A DNA stretch of 45,196 nucleotides from Bacteroidales bacterium (lineage in GTDB: Bacteria > Bacteroidota > Bacteroidia > Bacteroidales > WCHB1-69). Positions 33,291-43,483 of this stretch are shown here, one piece after another; the first letter of the stretch is position 1, and every line of letters starts with the position of its first letter. Below the pieces are notes generated by a model. That model did no database searches, had not been told where the DNA came from, and saw only the letters and a list, made by a program, of their open reading frames with translations. Both the position numbers and the translations under genes were made by a program. The DNA lies in NCBI GenBank assembly GCA_017525505.1, contig JAFXSR010000018.1, positions 1 through 45,196 on the forward strand, given 5' to 3'.

Positions 33291-33937
33291 TAAGCGTCTT
33301 TCTTCTGGGGCCACACGTTACGCCATCCATAGAAAAAGCCCAGATGGAAACGTGCAGAGAAAAAATACAACACATGTTTCAGTTTTCCTACCGGCATGTA
33401 CAGGAAAAGGATAGCTGCCATGATGTAATACGTGTTGACCATACAGCTGCAGGCCGGCATCAACAGATACAAAGTTGTGGCTATCTGGAACAATGTCGTG
33501 AAGCCGTTGGACAAGTAATCATCAGGATTGGTAAGGTTTCTCAGATTCCTGTTAACCAGTCTTTTGACAAAAAGACAACAACCTGCAAAAGCGGTAACAG
33601 CCGTCAGAGCGGGTAACAAGTAATGTATACCCTTGTCATTGATAAGCCATTGATTGAAGAAATCAAAAAACGACAGCACAAAAATGAGCATACAGGAGAA
33701 AATGCCAATATGGAACAGGATGCCCAGCGCGTATGACGGAAGGTGCAAGTACGCAGACTCCTTGTTCTGTGGCATCATGGCCACCGTGTTGGAATAGGCT
33801 ACCCCCTTGGCAACACTACCGCTTTTCTCCGAAAAATCCTTAGGCTTTCCCAAGCGGACAATCCGGATAAAATGGGCGCACATCAATACAAAACAGATTG
33901 CCAAGGCAATCAAGGCAATAATTTGAGTGACTAACAT
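33290..33937 (-). CDS. Five-helix NarI/DsrM-like membrane subunit
   Basis: The 215-residue protein has about five transmembrane helices. Candidate haem b ligands are His in SYALGILFHIGIF and His in VGKLKHVLYFFSARFH, positions comparable to those of NarI and the cytochrome b subunits DsrM/HmeC/HdrE. The C-terminal phrase KLKHVLYFFSARFHLGFFYG is typical of that group. These subunits oxidise or reduce menaquinone and pass electrons to a soluble partner. The gene directly follows dsrC (21-bp gap) and overlaps queA by one base. No DsrK or NarGH-type partner is in the window. Confidence 0.75.
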   Translation of the reverse strand: MLVTQIIALIALAICFVLMCAHFIRIVRLGKPKDFSEKSGSVAKGVAYSNTVAMMPQNKESAYLHLPSYALGILFHIGIFSCMLIFVLSFFDFFNQWLINDKGIHYLLPALTAVTAFAGCCLFVKRLVNRNLRNLTNPDDYLSNGFTTLFQIATTLYLLMPACSCMVNTYYIMAAILFLYMPVGKLKHVLYFFSARFHLGFFYGWRNVWPQKKDA

Positions 33938-33958
33938 GACGCTAATTTTTGATGACTA

Positions 33959-34276
33959 CTATACGCAACCGTCGGGTTTGGGCAGACCAGCCACACGGCA
34001 GGCTCCTCTTGCAGGTCCCAGCGGGAAAAGTTCGTAAATATCTTTCAGTTTCAGGCCAGTTTCCTTGCAGATGGTGCGCACCATCGGAGCCAAACCTTTT
34101 TCCTCAAAATTGCTGCGGATAATGCGGACCACTTTCCAATGGTTTTCAGTCAGTTCCTCAATACCATCGGCTTTGGCAATAGCGGTAGCCAGTTCGTCGT
34201 TCCACTGGGTGGGATCTACCATGAAACCATCACCGTCCAATTCGATTTTCTTGTTTCCAATTTCAATTTCTGCCAT
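33959..34276 (-). CDS. DsrC/TusE-family sulfur-carrier protein with both C-terminal cysteines
   Basis: The 105-residue protein begins MAEIEIGNKKIELDGDGFMV and contains LTENHWKVVRIIRSNF and GPARGACRVAGLPKPDGCV. Both conserved cysteines of true DsrC are present (Cys93 and Cys104), unlike TusE, which has only the last one. In sulfite reducers DsrC carries sulfur as a trisulfide between these cysteines and is reduced by the DsrMKJOP membrane complex. Here it heads an operon with a DsrM/NarI-like subunit but no dsrAB. A redox role in sulfur or thiol handling is inferred. Confidence 0.9.
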   Translation of the reverse strand: MAEIEIGNKKIELDGDGFMVDPTQWNDELATAIAKADGIEELTENHWKVVRIIRSNFEEKGLAPMVRTICKETGLKLKDIYELFPLGPARGACRVAGLPKPDGCV

Positions 34277-34300
34277 AATCGTACAAATATGAATTAAAAT

Positions 34301-34309
34301 GCAAAAATA
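34301..34309 (-). promoter_or_regulatory. -7 element TATTTTTGC for the dsrC operon
   Basis: A minus-strand consensus match; the leader to the ATG at 34276 is about 21 nt. Confidence 0.65.
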
Positions 34310-34416
34310 CGAAAATTTTCGATTAGCGGGTTAGATAATGAGCAAATTAGCAAATTATGGTTTCCCGCAGCTTCCATAAAAAGAAAGACATTGTCATTCT
34401 AAATCATTATTTTATG

Positions 34417-34425
34417 TATCTTTGC
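34417..34425 (+). promoter_or_regulatory. -7 element TATCTTTGC for the FISUMP lipoprotein
   Basis: A consensus match; the leader to the ATG at 34457 is about 28 nt. Two AGCAAATT units of a short repeat lie upstream at 34341-34356. Confidence 0.65.
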
Positions 34426-34456
34426 AGCAATAATTATTGATTTATAATTCAAGAAG

Positions 34457-35326
34457 ATGAATAAAAACAGATTTATTTCCCTCGCCTTGTCATTGTTGAC
34501 TGGGGTTATATTGGTGCTAACTTCTTGTAAAAAAGAGCCTACCATGGAACCGACAGAAGCCCCTACCGAGAACGATGACAACACCGCCACATTCCTATCC
34601 ACAGGAACTGTGATTCACAATGCAGTCACTGACTATGACGGGAACCATTATGATGCGGTGGTCATTGGTAATCAGGTATGGATGACAGAAAATCTGAGCA
34701 CCACCCATTTTGCCAACGGAGAGGAAATTCCGTTGACAGAAGGATATTCCACTTCATATTTAAGCACCACCGAGCCTTACCGATATGTGCCAAATGTTGG
34801 AACAGCAGATGTTGAAGTTTATGGTTATCTTTACAACTGGTGTGCGGTGATGAATGGAGAACCTAGCAGTGAAGCGAATCCCAGCGAGGTGCAAGGAATT
34901 TGTCCGAACGGCTGGCATGTGCCCAGCGACGCAGAATGGAAAGAGTTTGCGGACACCATCAGTAGCCATCCCGAATATGTGGTCGGCGACGACATCCGTT
35001 ATATTGACAAAGCTCTTGCCTCAACAACACACTGGAAATCAAGTTCATACACCTATTCCGTTGGTAACGACCAAAGTTTAAACAATGCCACGCATTTCGG
35101 TTTGATGCCCGCAGGGACAGCATACGGCGGATCTCCTGGCGGAGTAGGCCTGGGTTCGTTCGCATACGTATGGAGTTGCACAGAGTACAAAGATAATCCA
35201 GAACAGGCTTGGGCCCGTTATATCAACAATCAAAGTGCCAGAGCATTCCACGTTAACAGCCATACTTCTAAAAAGACAGGGATAAGCGTCCGCTGTCTCC
35301 GCGACAAGGGGGCGAATGACCATTAA
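34457..35326 (+). CDS. FISUMP-domain lipoprotein
   Basis: The 289-residue protein has a lipobox near residue 23 (VILVLTSCKKEP) and an acidic, Thr/Glu-rich linker. Its domain is of the Fibrobacter succinogenes major paralogous type (TIGR02145): VVIGNQVWMTENLSTTHFAN, VYGYLYNWCAVMNG, GICPNGWHVPSDAEWKEFAD, GLMPAGTAYGG and SVRCLRD. Such proteins are surface lipoproteins of unknown function, often in many copies per genome. Its stop codon overlaps that of a gene fragment on the opposite strand. Confidence 0.88.
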   Translation: MNKNRFISLALSLLTGVILVLTSCKKEPTMEPTEAPTENDDNTATFLSTGTVIHNAVTDYDGNHYDAVVIGNQVWMTENLSTTHFANGEEIPLTEGYSTSYLSTTEPYRYVPNVGTADVEVYGYLYNWCAVMNGEPSSEANPSEVQGICPNGWHVPSDAEWKEFADTISSHPEYVVGDDIRYIDKALASTTHWKSSSYTYSVGNDQSLNNATHFGLMPAGTAYGGSPGGVGLGSFAYVWSCTEYKDNPEQAWARYINNQSARAFHVNSHTSKKTGISVRCLRDKGANDH

Positions 35327-35454
35327 CCCTTGACAAGGGTTTCAAGCCATTGATTGATATCCTGCACCCGCTGGCGGTATTTAGCAATTTGCGATTCGAT
35401 AAAATCCTCGCTATACTTGGTTTCGCAGAAACCATTGCCACGAGCCACGTAGGA
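35323..35454 (-). pseudogene. 3' fragment of a copy of the 85-residue gene at 38299-38556
   Basis: The minus strand encodes SYVARGNGFCETKYSEDFIE and continues with ESQIAKYRQRVQDINQWLET, then LVKG and a stop. This is almost identical to the last 43 residues of the intact small protein at 38299-38556. Upstream of the Ser the similarity breaks, a stop follows within about 15 codons, and no start is present. The DNA similarity covers about 130 bp. It is a truncated duplicate, lying as the intact copy does against the 3' end of a convergent plus-strand gene. Confidence 0.85.
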
Positions 35455-35739
35455 CAACGATACCTGCAGAATGAGTAGTTCATATTATGGAAATGGTAAT
35501 CCGTGGTTCCTTCCATGGCATTTTGAATACAAGGAACTGCACTTCGATTGCCATAGTATTTCCCTTTCCCGATTTGTAGAAAACTGTCTCACAGCGGATT
35601 TCTATGGGCGCGAAGCCTTTGACAACGCCGTTTTGCTGATGAAAATCGGTGACTATTATTGTCGAAAGAGAAGGTGAAACGCTGCAGAGACGCACTAGTG
35701 CATGCACAGATTCTAGCAATATCGTATATTATTTTTTTG
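35455..35739. other. Region between the gene fragment and the GH97 promoter; no confident gene
   Basis: There is a 68-codon open frame on the plus strand (35471-35677) and a 79-codon frame on the minus strand (35480-35719). Neither matches a family I know, and neither has a promoter element. One of them may be the remnant of another decayed gene. Confidence 0.4.
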
Positions 35740-35748
35740 TACCTTTGC
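35740..35748 (+). promoter_or_regulatory. -7 element TACCTTTGC for GH97
   Basis: A consensus match; the leader to the ATG at 35769 is about 17 nt. Confidence 0.65.
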
Positions 35749-35762
35749 CGTTTATTCAATAA

Positions 35763-38556
<2,794 letters not shown>

Positions 38557-38584
38557 ACACTTTTTCTTTATCGAATTTTATGAT

Positions 38585-38593
38585 GCAAAGATA
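38585..38593 (-). promoter_or_regulatory. -7 element TATCTTTGC for the small protein gene
   Basis: A minus-strand match 28 bp before the ATG at 38556. It is back-to-back with the nqr promoter, 13 bp away. Confidence 0.65.
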
Positions 38594-38606
38594 CGGGAAA
38601 AAGTTG

Positions 38607-38615
38607 TAATTTTGC
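38607..38615 (+). promoter_or_regulatory. -7 element TAATTTTGC for the nqr operon
   Basis: A consensus match; the leader is about 38 nt to the preferred nqrA ATG at 38657 and only about 8 nt to the alternative at 38627. Confidence 0.65.
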
Positions 38616-38656
38616 ATTCTTAAAAAATGTTAACACACTGCTTACCCATCACGACA

Positions 38657-40057
38657 ATGGATTTCAGAATACGGCAAGGCTTGGATTTGAGGCTCAACGG
38701 GGCGGCGGCGGAAACTGTCGAGACAATGGCAAGGCCCGAATACTGCCATATCCGGCCTTCGGACTTCCGCTGGTTGAAACCACACTTGCTGGTGGCGGAG
38801 GGCGACTCCGTTGACATCGGCAAAGCTGTTTTTACCGACAAAAACGACGAGCGTGTCCAAATCGTCTCTCCCGTAAAAGGCACTGTCAAGGAAATTGTCC
38901 GTGGTGAGAAACGTGTTATAGAATGCATCAGCATTGCCCTGGACCGTGATCCCGGGACAATAGTGCCAGTAACTTTTGAGGATAGCGACGAGGCACCTGC
39001 TCTGAGGTCCCTGCTCCTGCAGTACGGACTGTGGCCTTGTCTGCGCCAGCGCCCCTTCTCCGTGATTCCCTCTCCTGATGCCCAACCCAAGGCGATTTTC
39101 ATTTCCTGTTTTGACACCACCCCGCTCGCTCCTTCCATGTCCTTTTTAATGCATGGCAAAGAAAAGGGTTTTTCTTTCGGACTACAAAAACTACAACAGG
39201 CGGCAGGTAGCGGCACCCCGATACATTTGTGTGTACAGGCTGGGAAAACATTGGAACTCAGCAATCTTCCTCAAAACACATACATCCACCACTTTAGCGG
39301 TCCCCATCCCACCGGCAATGTCGGTCCGCAAATTCACCGCATCTCTCCGTTGGACAAAGGGGAAACCATTTGGTATATCCATCCCCTGGATGTGGCCAGA
39401 ATCGGGCGTTTCTTCCAAGAAGATTTGCTGGGTTTTGACACCATTTTCGCCCTTACCGGTCCCGAAGCGTGCAAACCGCACTATTATACCAGCTTTTATG
39501 GGGCCGATTTATCCAGACTACTGAAAGGAGCTTTGCAACAAGAGAATACGGAGCTAAACAAGCCCGAAACAGCTGATGAAAACGAGAGTCATACCACTCG
39601 TATCATCAGTGGCAACATACTCACTGGCAAGCAAATAAAAGACCAGCCAAGTCTTCGCTTTTACGACCATCAGCTCACACTCATACAGGAAGGCGGAGAA
39701 CGGGAAGTTTTGGGCTGGTTTTTGCCCGGTCTCAGAAAATGGAGCTTCTCGCACACCTTTTTTGCCTGGCTAAGCAAACGCAAAGCATTCAATTTCAACA
39801 CTTTAAAACATGGCGACCATCGCAATTTTGTGATGACAGACATCTACGAGAAAGTATTTCCCTTCGACAATATTCCTCCGCTCGAACTCCTCAAAGCCTG
39901 CCTCACTCACGACTTGGACAAAATGGAAGAATTGGGCATCTACGAAGTTGATGACGAGGACTTTGCCCTCTGTGAGGTGGTCTGTCCCTCCAAAATGCCC
40001 TGCCAGGAGATTGTAAGGGAAGGACTGAGAGAAGACAGAGAAGAGGTTGACAATTAA
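38657..40057 (+). CDS. nqrA: Na+-translocating NADH:quinone reductase subunit A
   Basis: The 466-residue peripheral subunit of the sodium pump begins MDFRIRQGLDLRLNGAA, matching the family opening (RxGLDxxLxG). It continues with IRPSDFRWLKPHLLVAEGDS, GKAVFTDKNDERVQIVSPVKG, GPHPTGNVGPQIHRISP and RIISGNILTG. An in-frame ATG at 38627 is possible but extends beyond the family start. The C-terminus ends Glu-Glu-Val-Asp-Asn, the last part coinciding with a heptamer-like TTGACAA unit. First gene of nqrABCDEF; separated from nqrB by 354 bp carrying hairpins. Confidence 0.93.
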   Translation: MDFRIRQGLDLRLNGAAAETVETMARPEYCHIRPSDFRWLKPHLLVAEGDSVDIGKAVFTDKNDERVQIVSPVKGTVKEIVRGEKRVIECISIALDRDPGTIVPVTFEDSDEAPALRSLLLQYGLWPCLRQRPFSVIPSPDAQPKAIFISCFDTTPLAPSMSFLMHGKEKGFSFGLQKLQQAAGSGTPIHLCVQAGKTLELSNLPQNTYIHHFSGPHPTGNVGPQIHRISPLDKGETIWYIHPLDVARIGRFFQEDLLGFDTIFALTGPEACKPHYYTSFYGADLSRLLKGALQQENTELNKPETADENESHTTRIISGNILTGKQIKDQPSLRFYDHQLTLIQEGGEREVLGWFLPGLRKWSFSHTFFAWLSKRKAFNFNTLKHGDHRNFVMTDIYEKVFPFDNIPPLELLKACLTHDLDKMEELGIYEVDDEDFALCEVVCPSKMPCQEIVREGLREDREEVDN

Positions 40058-40411
40058 CATTATCACAATAAAAAAAGAAAATATGAATAAATTACAGTGT
40101 TTCAAGTATTTATAATGATTTATCGATTTTTTGATTTGAAATACAAAGAGGCGTGCCAAAGGCACGATATCCTATTAACCCCGCACAACTTGTTGTGTGG
40201 GGTGGAAAGTGTCAGCTCCTGTCTGCGTGCTGAAAGCACGCTACACACACTCCGATGTAGCGTACCTACGGCACGCTGGAGTATGATAGATTACCGCATA
40301 CCCCACATTGCGCTTCGCTTATGCGGGGTTAATAGAATTACGTGCTTTCAGCACGACTAATAGCATACATTATATACCTCTTTATAACACACTTCTATCA
40401 CTAATCTAAAC
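40058..40411. other. 354-bp gap within the nqr operon
   Basis: No gene is seen. The right-hand 200 bp are occupied by the multi-hairpin element described separately. The left part is AT-rich. No -7 consensus element stands before nqrB, so nqrB-F probably depend on read-through from nqrA. Confidence 0.6.
40151..40355. repeat. Multi-hairpin REP-like element between nqrA and nqrB
   Basis: Four small hairpins of one type are present: CGTGCC-AAA-GGCACG (40152-40166), GCGTGC-TGAAA-GCACGC (40225-40241), AGCGTACC-TAC-GGCACGCT (40259-40277, one mismatch) and CGTGCT-TTC-AGCACG (40341-40355). A longer hairpin with ACCCC/GGGGT lies at 40178-40203. An outer pair, CTATTAACCCCGCA (40172-40185) and its exact complement (40322-40335), brackets the middle. 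This resembles REP/BIME clusters mobilised by TnpA-REP transposases, though no transposase is in the window. Confidence 0.85.
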
Positions 40412-41572
40412 ATGGGATTATCACAGTTCAGCGACAAAATCAGAAAGAACTTCGAGAAAGGCAAGCCTTTGCACTGTTTTTCCTCGTTATTTGATGCTGT
40501 TGACACGTTTCTGCTGACGCCCAAAACGGTGACCACCACCGGCAGCCATATCCGCGACGCCGTTGATTTGAAGCGCATCATGATCACCGTGATGATTGCC
40601 CTCTGCCCCGCCCTATTGTTCGGACTGTGGGACACCGGTTACCAGCATTATCTGGCACTGGGACAAGCCTGCTCGATATGGACTTGCTTCAGCTACGGTT
40701 TCCTGAAATGGCTTCCGCTGGTCATCGTGACCTACGTCAGTGGTCTGGCAGTGGAAGTTGGCTTTGCCCAATGGCGCGGCAAACAGGTGGAAGAAGGCTT
40801 TTTCGTCACCGGCTTCCTGATTCCGATGATCATGCCCCCCGACATACCCCTCTGGATAGTGTCTGTAGCCACCATTTTTTCCGTGGTCTTTGCCAAGGAG
40901 GTGTTCGGCGGCACAGGATATAACTTTCTGAATCCTGCCCTGATGACCCGTGCTTTCGTCTTTTTCGCCTATCCATCAGTGATTTCTGGCAATTCCGTCT
41001 GGGTCTCCGGCAGTCCTGAAGCCATCACCGGAGCCACTCCCTTGGCCCAGTTGATGAACGGTGGCGAACAGACCGCCTCCTTCCTCAACATGTTCATCGG
41101 CACCATTCCGGGCTGTATCGGCGAGACCTCCAAAATCGCCATCCTCATAGGGGCAGCCTTGCTCCTCTTCACACAAGTGGCCAGCTGGCGCATCATGCTG
41201 TCCGTCATCGCCGGAGGCTTTCTCACTGGCAGTTTGTTTTATGGCATAGGTCTTTGCCCCATCAACGGCTGGCAACATTTGCTGATGGGCGGTTTTCTCT
41301 TCGGAGCCGTCTTCATGGCTACCGACCCCGTTACCGCCACACATACACAATCCGGAAAATACATTTACGGACTGCTCATTGGTATCTTGGCTATCATCAT
41401 CCGTGTCATCAACAAGGGGTATCCCGAAGGCATGATGCTGGCCATCCTGCTCATGAACATCTTCGCTCCGCTGATTGATTACTGCGTGATTCAAATCAAA
41501 ATCAAGAAAAGAAAGAAAAATATCTTATTGCATAAAACACAGGTTTTCAACAACATAAACAAGCCAAAATGA
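40412..41572 (+). CDS. nqrB: Na+-translocating NADH:quinone reductase subunit B
   Basis: The 386-residue integral membrane subunit binds FMN covalently and riboflavin. After a soluble N-terminus come about ten helices. The FMN attachment site is ITGATPLAQ with Thr209. Other family blocks are HIRDAVDLKRIMITVMIALC, FLIPMIMPPDIPLWIV, GGTGYNFLNPALMTRAFVFF and GAVFMATDPVTATHTQSGK. Its last four bases overlap the start of nqrC (ATGA). Confidence 0.95.
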   Translation: MGLSQFSDKIRKNFEKGKPLHCFSSLFDAVDTFLLTPKTVTTTGSHIRDAVDLKRIMITVMIALCPALLFGLWDTGYQHYLALGQACSIWTCFSYGFLKWLPLVIVTYVSGLAVEVGFAQWRGKQVEEGFFVTGFLIPMIMPPDIPLWIVSVATIFSVVFAKEVFGGTGYNFLNPALMTRAFVFFAYPSVISGNSVWVSGSPEAITGATPLAQLMNGGEQTASFLNMFIGTIPGCIGETSKIAILIGAALLLFTQVASWRIMLSVIAGGFLTGSLFYGIGLCPINGWQHLLMGGFLFGAVFMATDPVTATHTQSGKYIYGLLIGILAIIIRVINKGYPEGMMLAILLMNIFAPLIDYCVIQIKIKKRKKNILLHKTQVFNNINKPK

Positions 41573-42171
41573 AAACATTCAGCAACCGATACATCTTTAT
41601 CTATATCACGGTGATGGTTACCATTATCGCCTTGTTGCTGACACTTGTATCGTTGGGTTTGAAACCTATGCGGGAAAACAATCAACAAATCGAGAAAGCC
41701 CAACAAATTCTGAAAGCGGCCGGCTATGGGAAAATCGACAAGAAAGAGGCTATTGCGCTTTTCAATGAGGTTTCGGAAAGAGATGACCTCAACGGAGAGG
41801 AAGCCTACAACATCCAATGTGCTGACGGCACCCAAGGACATGTGCTTTATGTGAAAGGCAAAGGACTTTGGGGACCGATATGGGGTTATGTGGTTTTATC
41901 AGATGATTTCACCACTGTAAAAGGGGTAGTTTTCGCCCACAAATCCGAAACCCCGGGTTTGGGTGACCGTATTACAGAAGACGCTTTTCAACAGGCATTT
42001 ATAGGAAAGAAACTTTATGATAAAAACGGCAATTATGTATCAGTAAGAGTGCTTCCGGCTGGAAGAGAAGGCGGAATTTCCGATGACAACCGTGTGGATG
42101 CCATCTCGGGAGCCACCCTCACGTCGAAAGGAGTAGATGAAATGCTACAGCAGTTGACAGTTGACAATTAA
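41569..42171 (+). CDS. nqrC: Na+-translocating NADH:quinone reductase subunit C
   Basis: The 200-residue subunit has one N-terminal helix (YIFIYITVMVTIIALLLTL) and a periplasmic FMN-binding domain, with GPIWGYVVLSDDFTTVKGVV, SETPGLGDRITEDAFQ and the attachment motif ISGATLTSKG, where Thr183 carries the FMN. It is translationally coupled to nqrB. The last six residues and stop (Gln-Leu-Thr-Val-Asp-Asn) are encoded by the first three units of a heptamer repeat array that continues downstream. Confidence 0.95.
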   Translation: MKTFSNRYIFIYITVMVTIIALLLTLVSLGLKPMRENNQQIEKAQQILKAAGYGKIDKKEAIALFNEVSERDDLNGEEAYNIQCADGTQGHVLYVKGKGLWGPIWGYVVLSDDFTTVKGVVFAHKSETPGLGDRITEDAFQQAFIGKKLYDKNGNYVSVRVLPAGREGGISDDNRVDAISGATLTSKGVDEMLQQLTVDN

Positions 42172-42206
42172 CAGTTAACAATTAACAATTAATAGTTGAT
42201 AATTAA
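42151..42206. repeat. Eight-unit heptamer array spanning the nqrC stop codon
   Basis: The units are CAGTTGA, CAGTTGA, CAATTAA, CAGTTAA, CAATTAA, CAATTAA, TAGTTGA, TAATTAA without gaps. The first three lie inside nqrC and encode its C-terminus. It is the reverse complement family of the array at 17697-17731. Confidence 0.88.
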
Positions 42207-42258
42207 AGACTTAAAAACAGGGGTTTGGATATTCAATAATCAACACGAAGTAACTAAC

Positions 42259-42861
42259 ATGAAATCATACTTAGGACCGTTAAACAGGGATAATCCGATA
42301 CTGACACAGACCTTGGGGGTGTGTTCGGCATTGGCGGTGACGGCACAGCTGAAACCCGCTGTTGTGATGGCGCTTTCGGTCACCGTGGTTTGCGCCATCT
42401 CCAATCTTATCATCTCCCTGATACGAAACACGATACCGCCCCGTGTCCGCATTATCGTACAGCTACTGGTGGTGTCAACACTGGTCATCATGGTGGACCA
42501 GGTGCTGCAAGCCACTTTCTATGATGTAAGCAAGATGCTTTCAGTCTTCGTCGGTCTTATCATCACCAACTGCATCATTATGGGCCGTCTGGAAGGTTTT
42601 GCCCTGTCGCACACCCCAGGAGCCTCGCTGGTGGACGGACTGATGAACGGACTCGGATATGGTCTGGTGCTCGTAGTGGTAGCCATCTTCCGCGAATTGT
42701 TAGGCTCCGGCACCCTCTGGAACCATCAGCTTATCCCCTCTTCTTTCTACGAAGCCGGCTATCTCAACAACGGACTGATGATTTTGCCACCCATGGCCCT
42801 TATTTTGGTTGGCGGCTTGGTATGGATTCAACAAGGAACACGAAAAAGTAGTGAAAAATGA
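42259..42861 (+). CDS. nqrD: Na+-translocating NADH:quinone reductase subunit D
   Basis: The 200-residue, six-helix membrane subunit begins MKSYLGPLNRDNPILTQTLG, the family opening. The open frame upstream to 42196 crosses repeat DNA and is not used. Family blocks are LGVCSALAVTAQLKPAVVMA, IIRNTIPPRVRIIVQLL-like and GLIITNCIIMGRLEGFA, which includes one of the cysteines (TNC) that with NqrE hold the intramembrane iron centre. It overlaps nqrE by ATGA. Confidence 0.94.
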   Translation: MKSYLGPLNRDNPILTQTLGVCSALAVTAQLKPAVVMALSVTVVCAISNLIISLIRNTIPPRVRIIVQLLVVSTLVIMVDQVLQATFYDVSKMLSVFVGLIITNCIIMGRLEGFALSHTPGASLVDGLMNGLGYGLVLVVVAIFRELLGSGTLWNHQLIPSSFYEAGYLNNGLMILPPMALILVGGLVWIQQGTRKSSEK

Positions 42862-43469
42862 AAGAATTGTTTGACATTTTCGTCCGTTCGGTCTTCATCG
42901 ACAACATGATTTTCGCCTACTTCTTAGGCATGTGCTCCTATCTTGTCATCTCCAAGGAAGTGAAAACCGCTTTCGGTTTAGGTCTTGCCGTATGTTTTGT
43001 ATTGGCCATTACCGTCCCGCTCAATTATCTCATCGACAAATATTTACTGCAAGAAGGAGCCTTGTCCTGGCTTAGCAGTCGCATGGCAAATGTCGATTTG
43101 TCCTACCTCACGCTTATCATCTTTATTGCTGTTATCGCAGGCACCGTACAACTTTTGGAGATGGTGACTGAGAAATTCACACCCGGCTTATACCTCTCCT
43201 TGGGCATCTTTCTGCCGCTAATCGCCGTAAATTGTGCCATTCTGGGAGGTTCACTCTTCATGCAGGAACGTCATTTCCCCACGGTAATCCATAGCTTCTC
43301 TTACGCCTTGGGGTCGGGTATCGGCTGGCTCTTGGCCATCGTGGCCTTTGCGGCCATCCGAGAGCGACTGAAATACGCCGACATTCCCAAACCCTTGGAA
43401 GGCAAAGGCATCGCCTATATCATCACCGGCCTGTTGGGTATCGGTTTTATGGCATTTTTAGGAATCTAA
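42858..43469 (+). CDS. nqrE: Na+-translocating NADH:quinone reductase subunit E
   Basis: The 203-residue, six-helix subunit is homologous to NqrD with inverted topology. It begins MKELFDIFVRSVFIDNMIFA and contains YFLGMCSYLVISKEVKTAFG, with a cysteine of the intramembrane iron centre, and IFLPLIAVNCAILGGSLFMQ with the second. FSYALGSGIGWLLAIVAFAA follows. Translationally coupled to nqrD; 14 bp to nqrF. Confidence 0.95.
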   Translation: MKELFDIFVRSVFIDNMIFAYFLGMCSYLVISKEVKTAFGLGLAVCFVLAITVPLNYLIDKYLLQEGALSWLSSRMANVDLSYLTLIIFIAVIAGTVQLLEMVTEKFTPGLYLSLGIFLPLIAVNCAILGGSLFMQERHFPTVIHSFSYALGSGIGWLLAIVAFAAIRERLKYADIPKPLEGKGIAYIITGLLGIGFMAFLGI

Positions 43470-43483
43470 AAGACTGAAAAAAA

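Noticed and set aside
35471..35677. Plus-strand 68-codon open frame as a gene
   Set aside because: No promoter, no known similarity, and an overlapping minus-strand frame of similar length; kept as uncertain region only.
38627..38656. Earlier ATG for nqrA at 38627
   Set aside because: It adds ten residues before the family start and leaves only a very short leader; 38657 fits better, though the alternative is not excluded.
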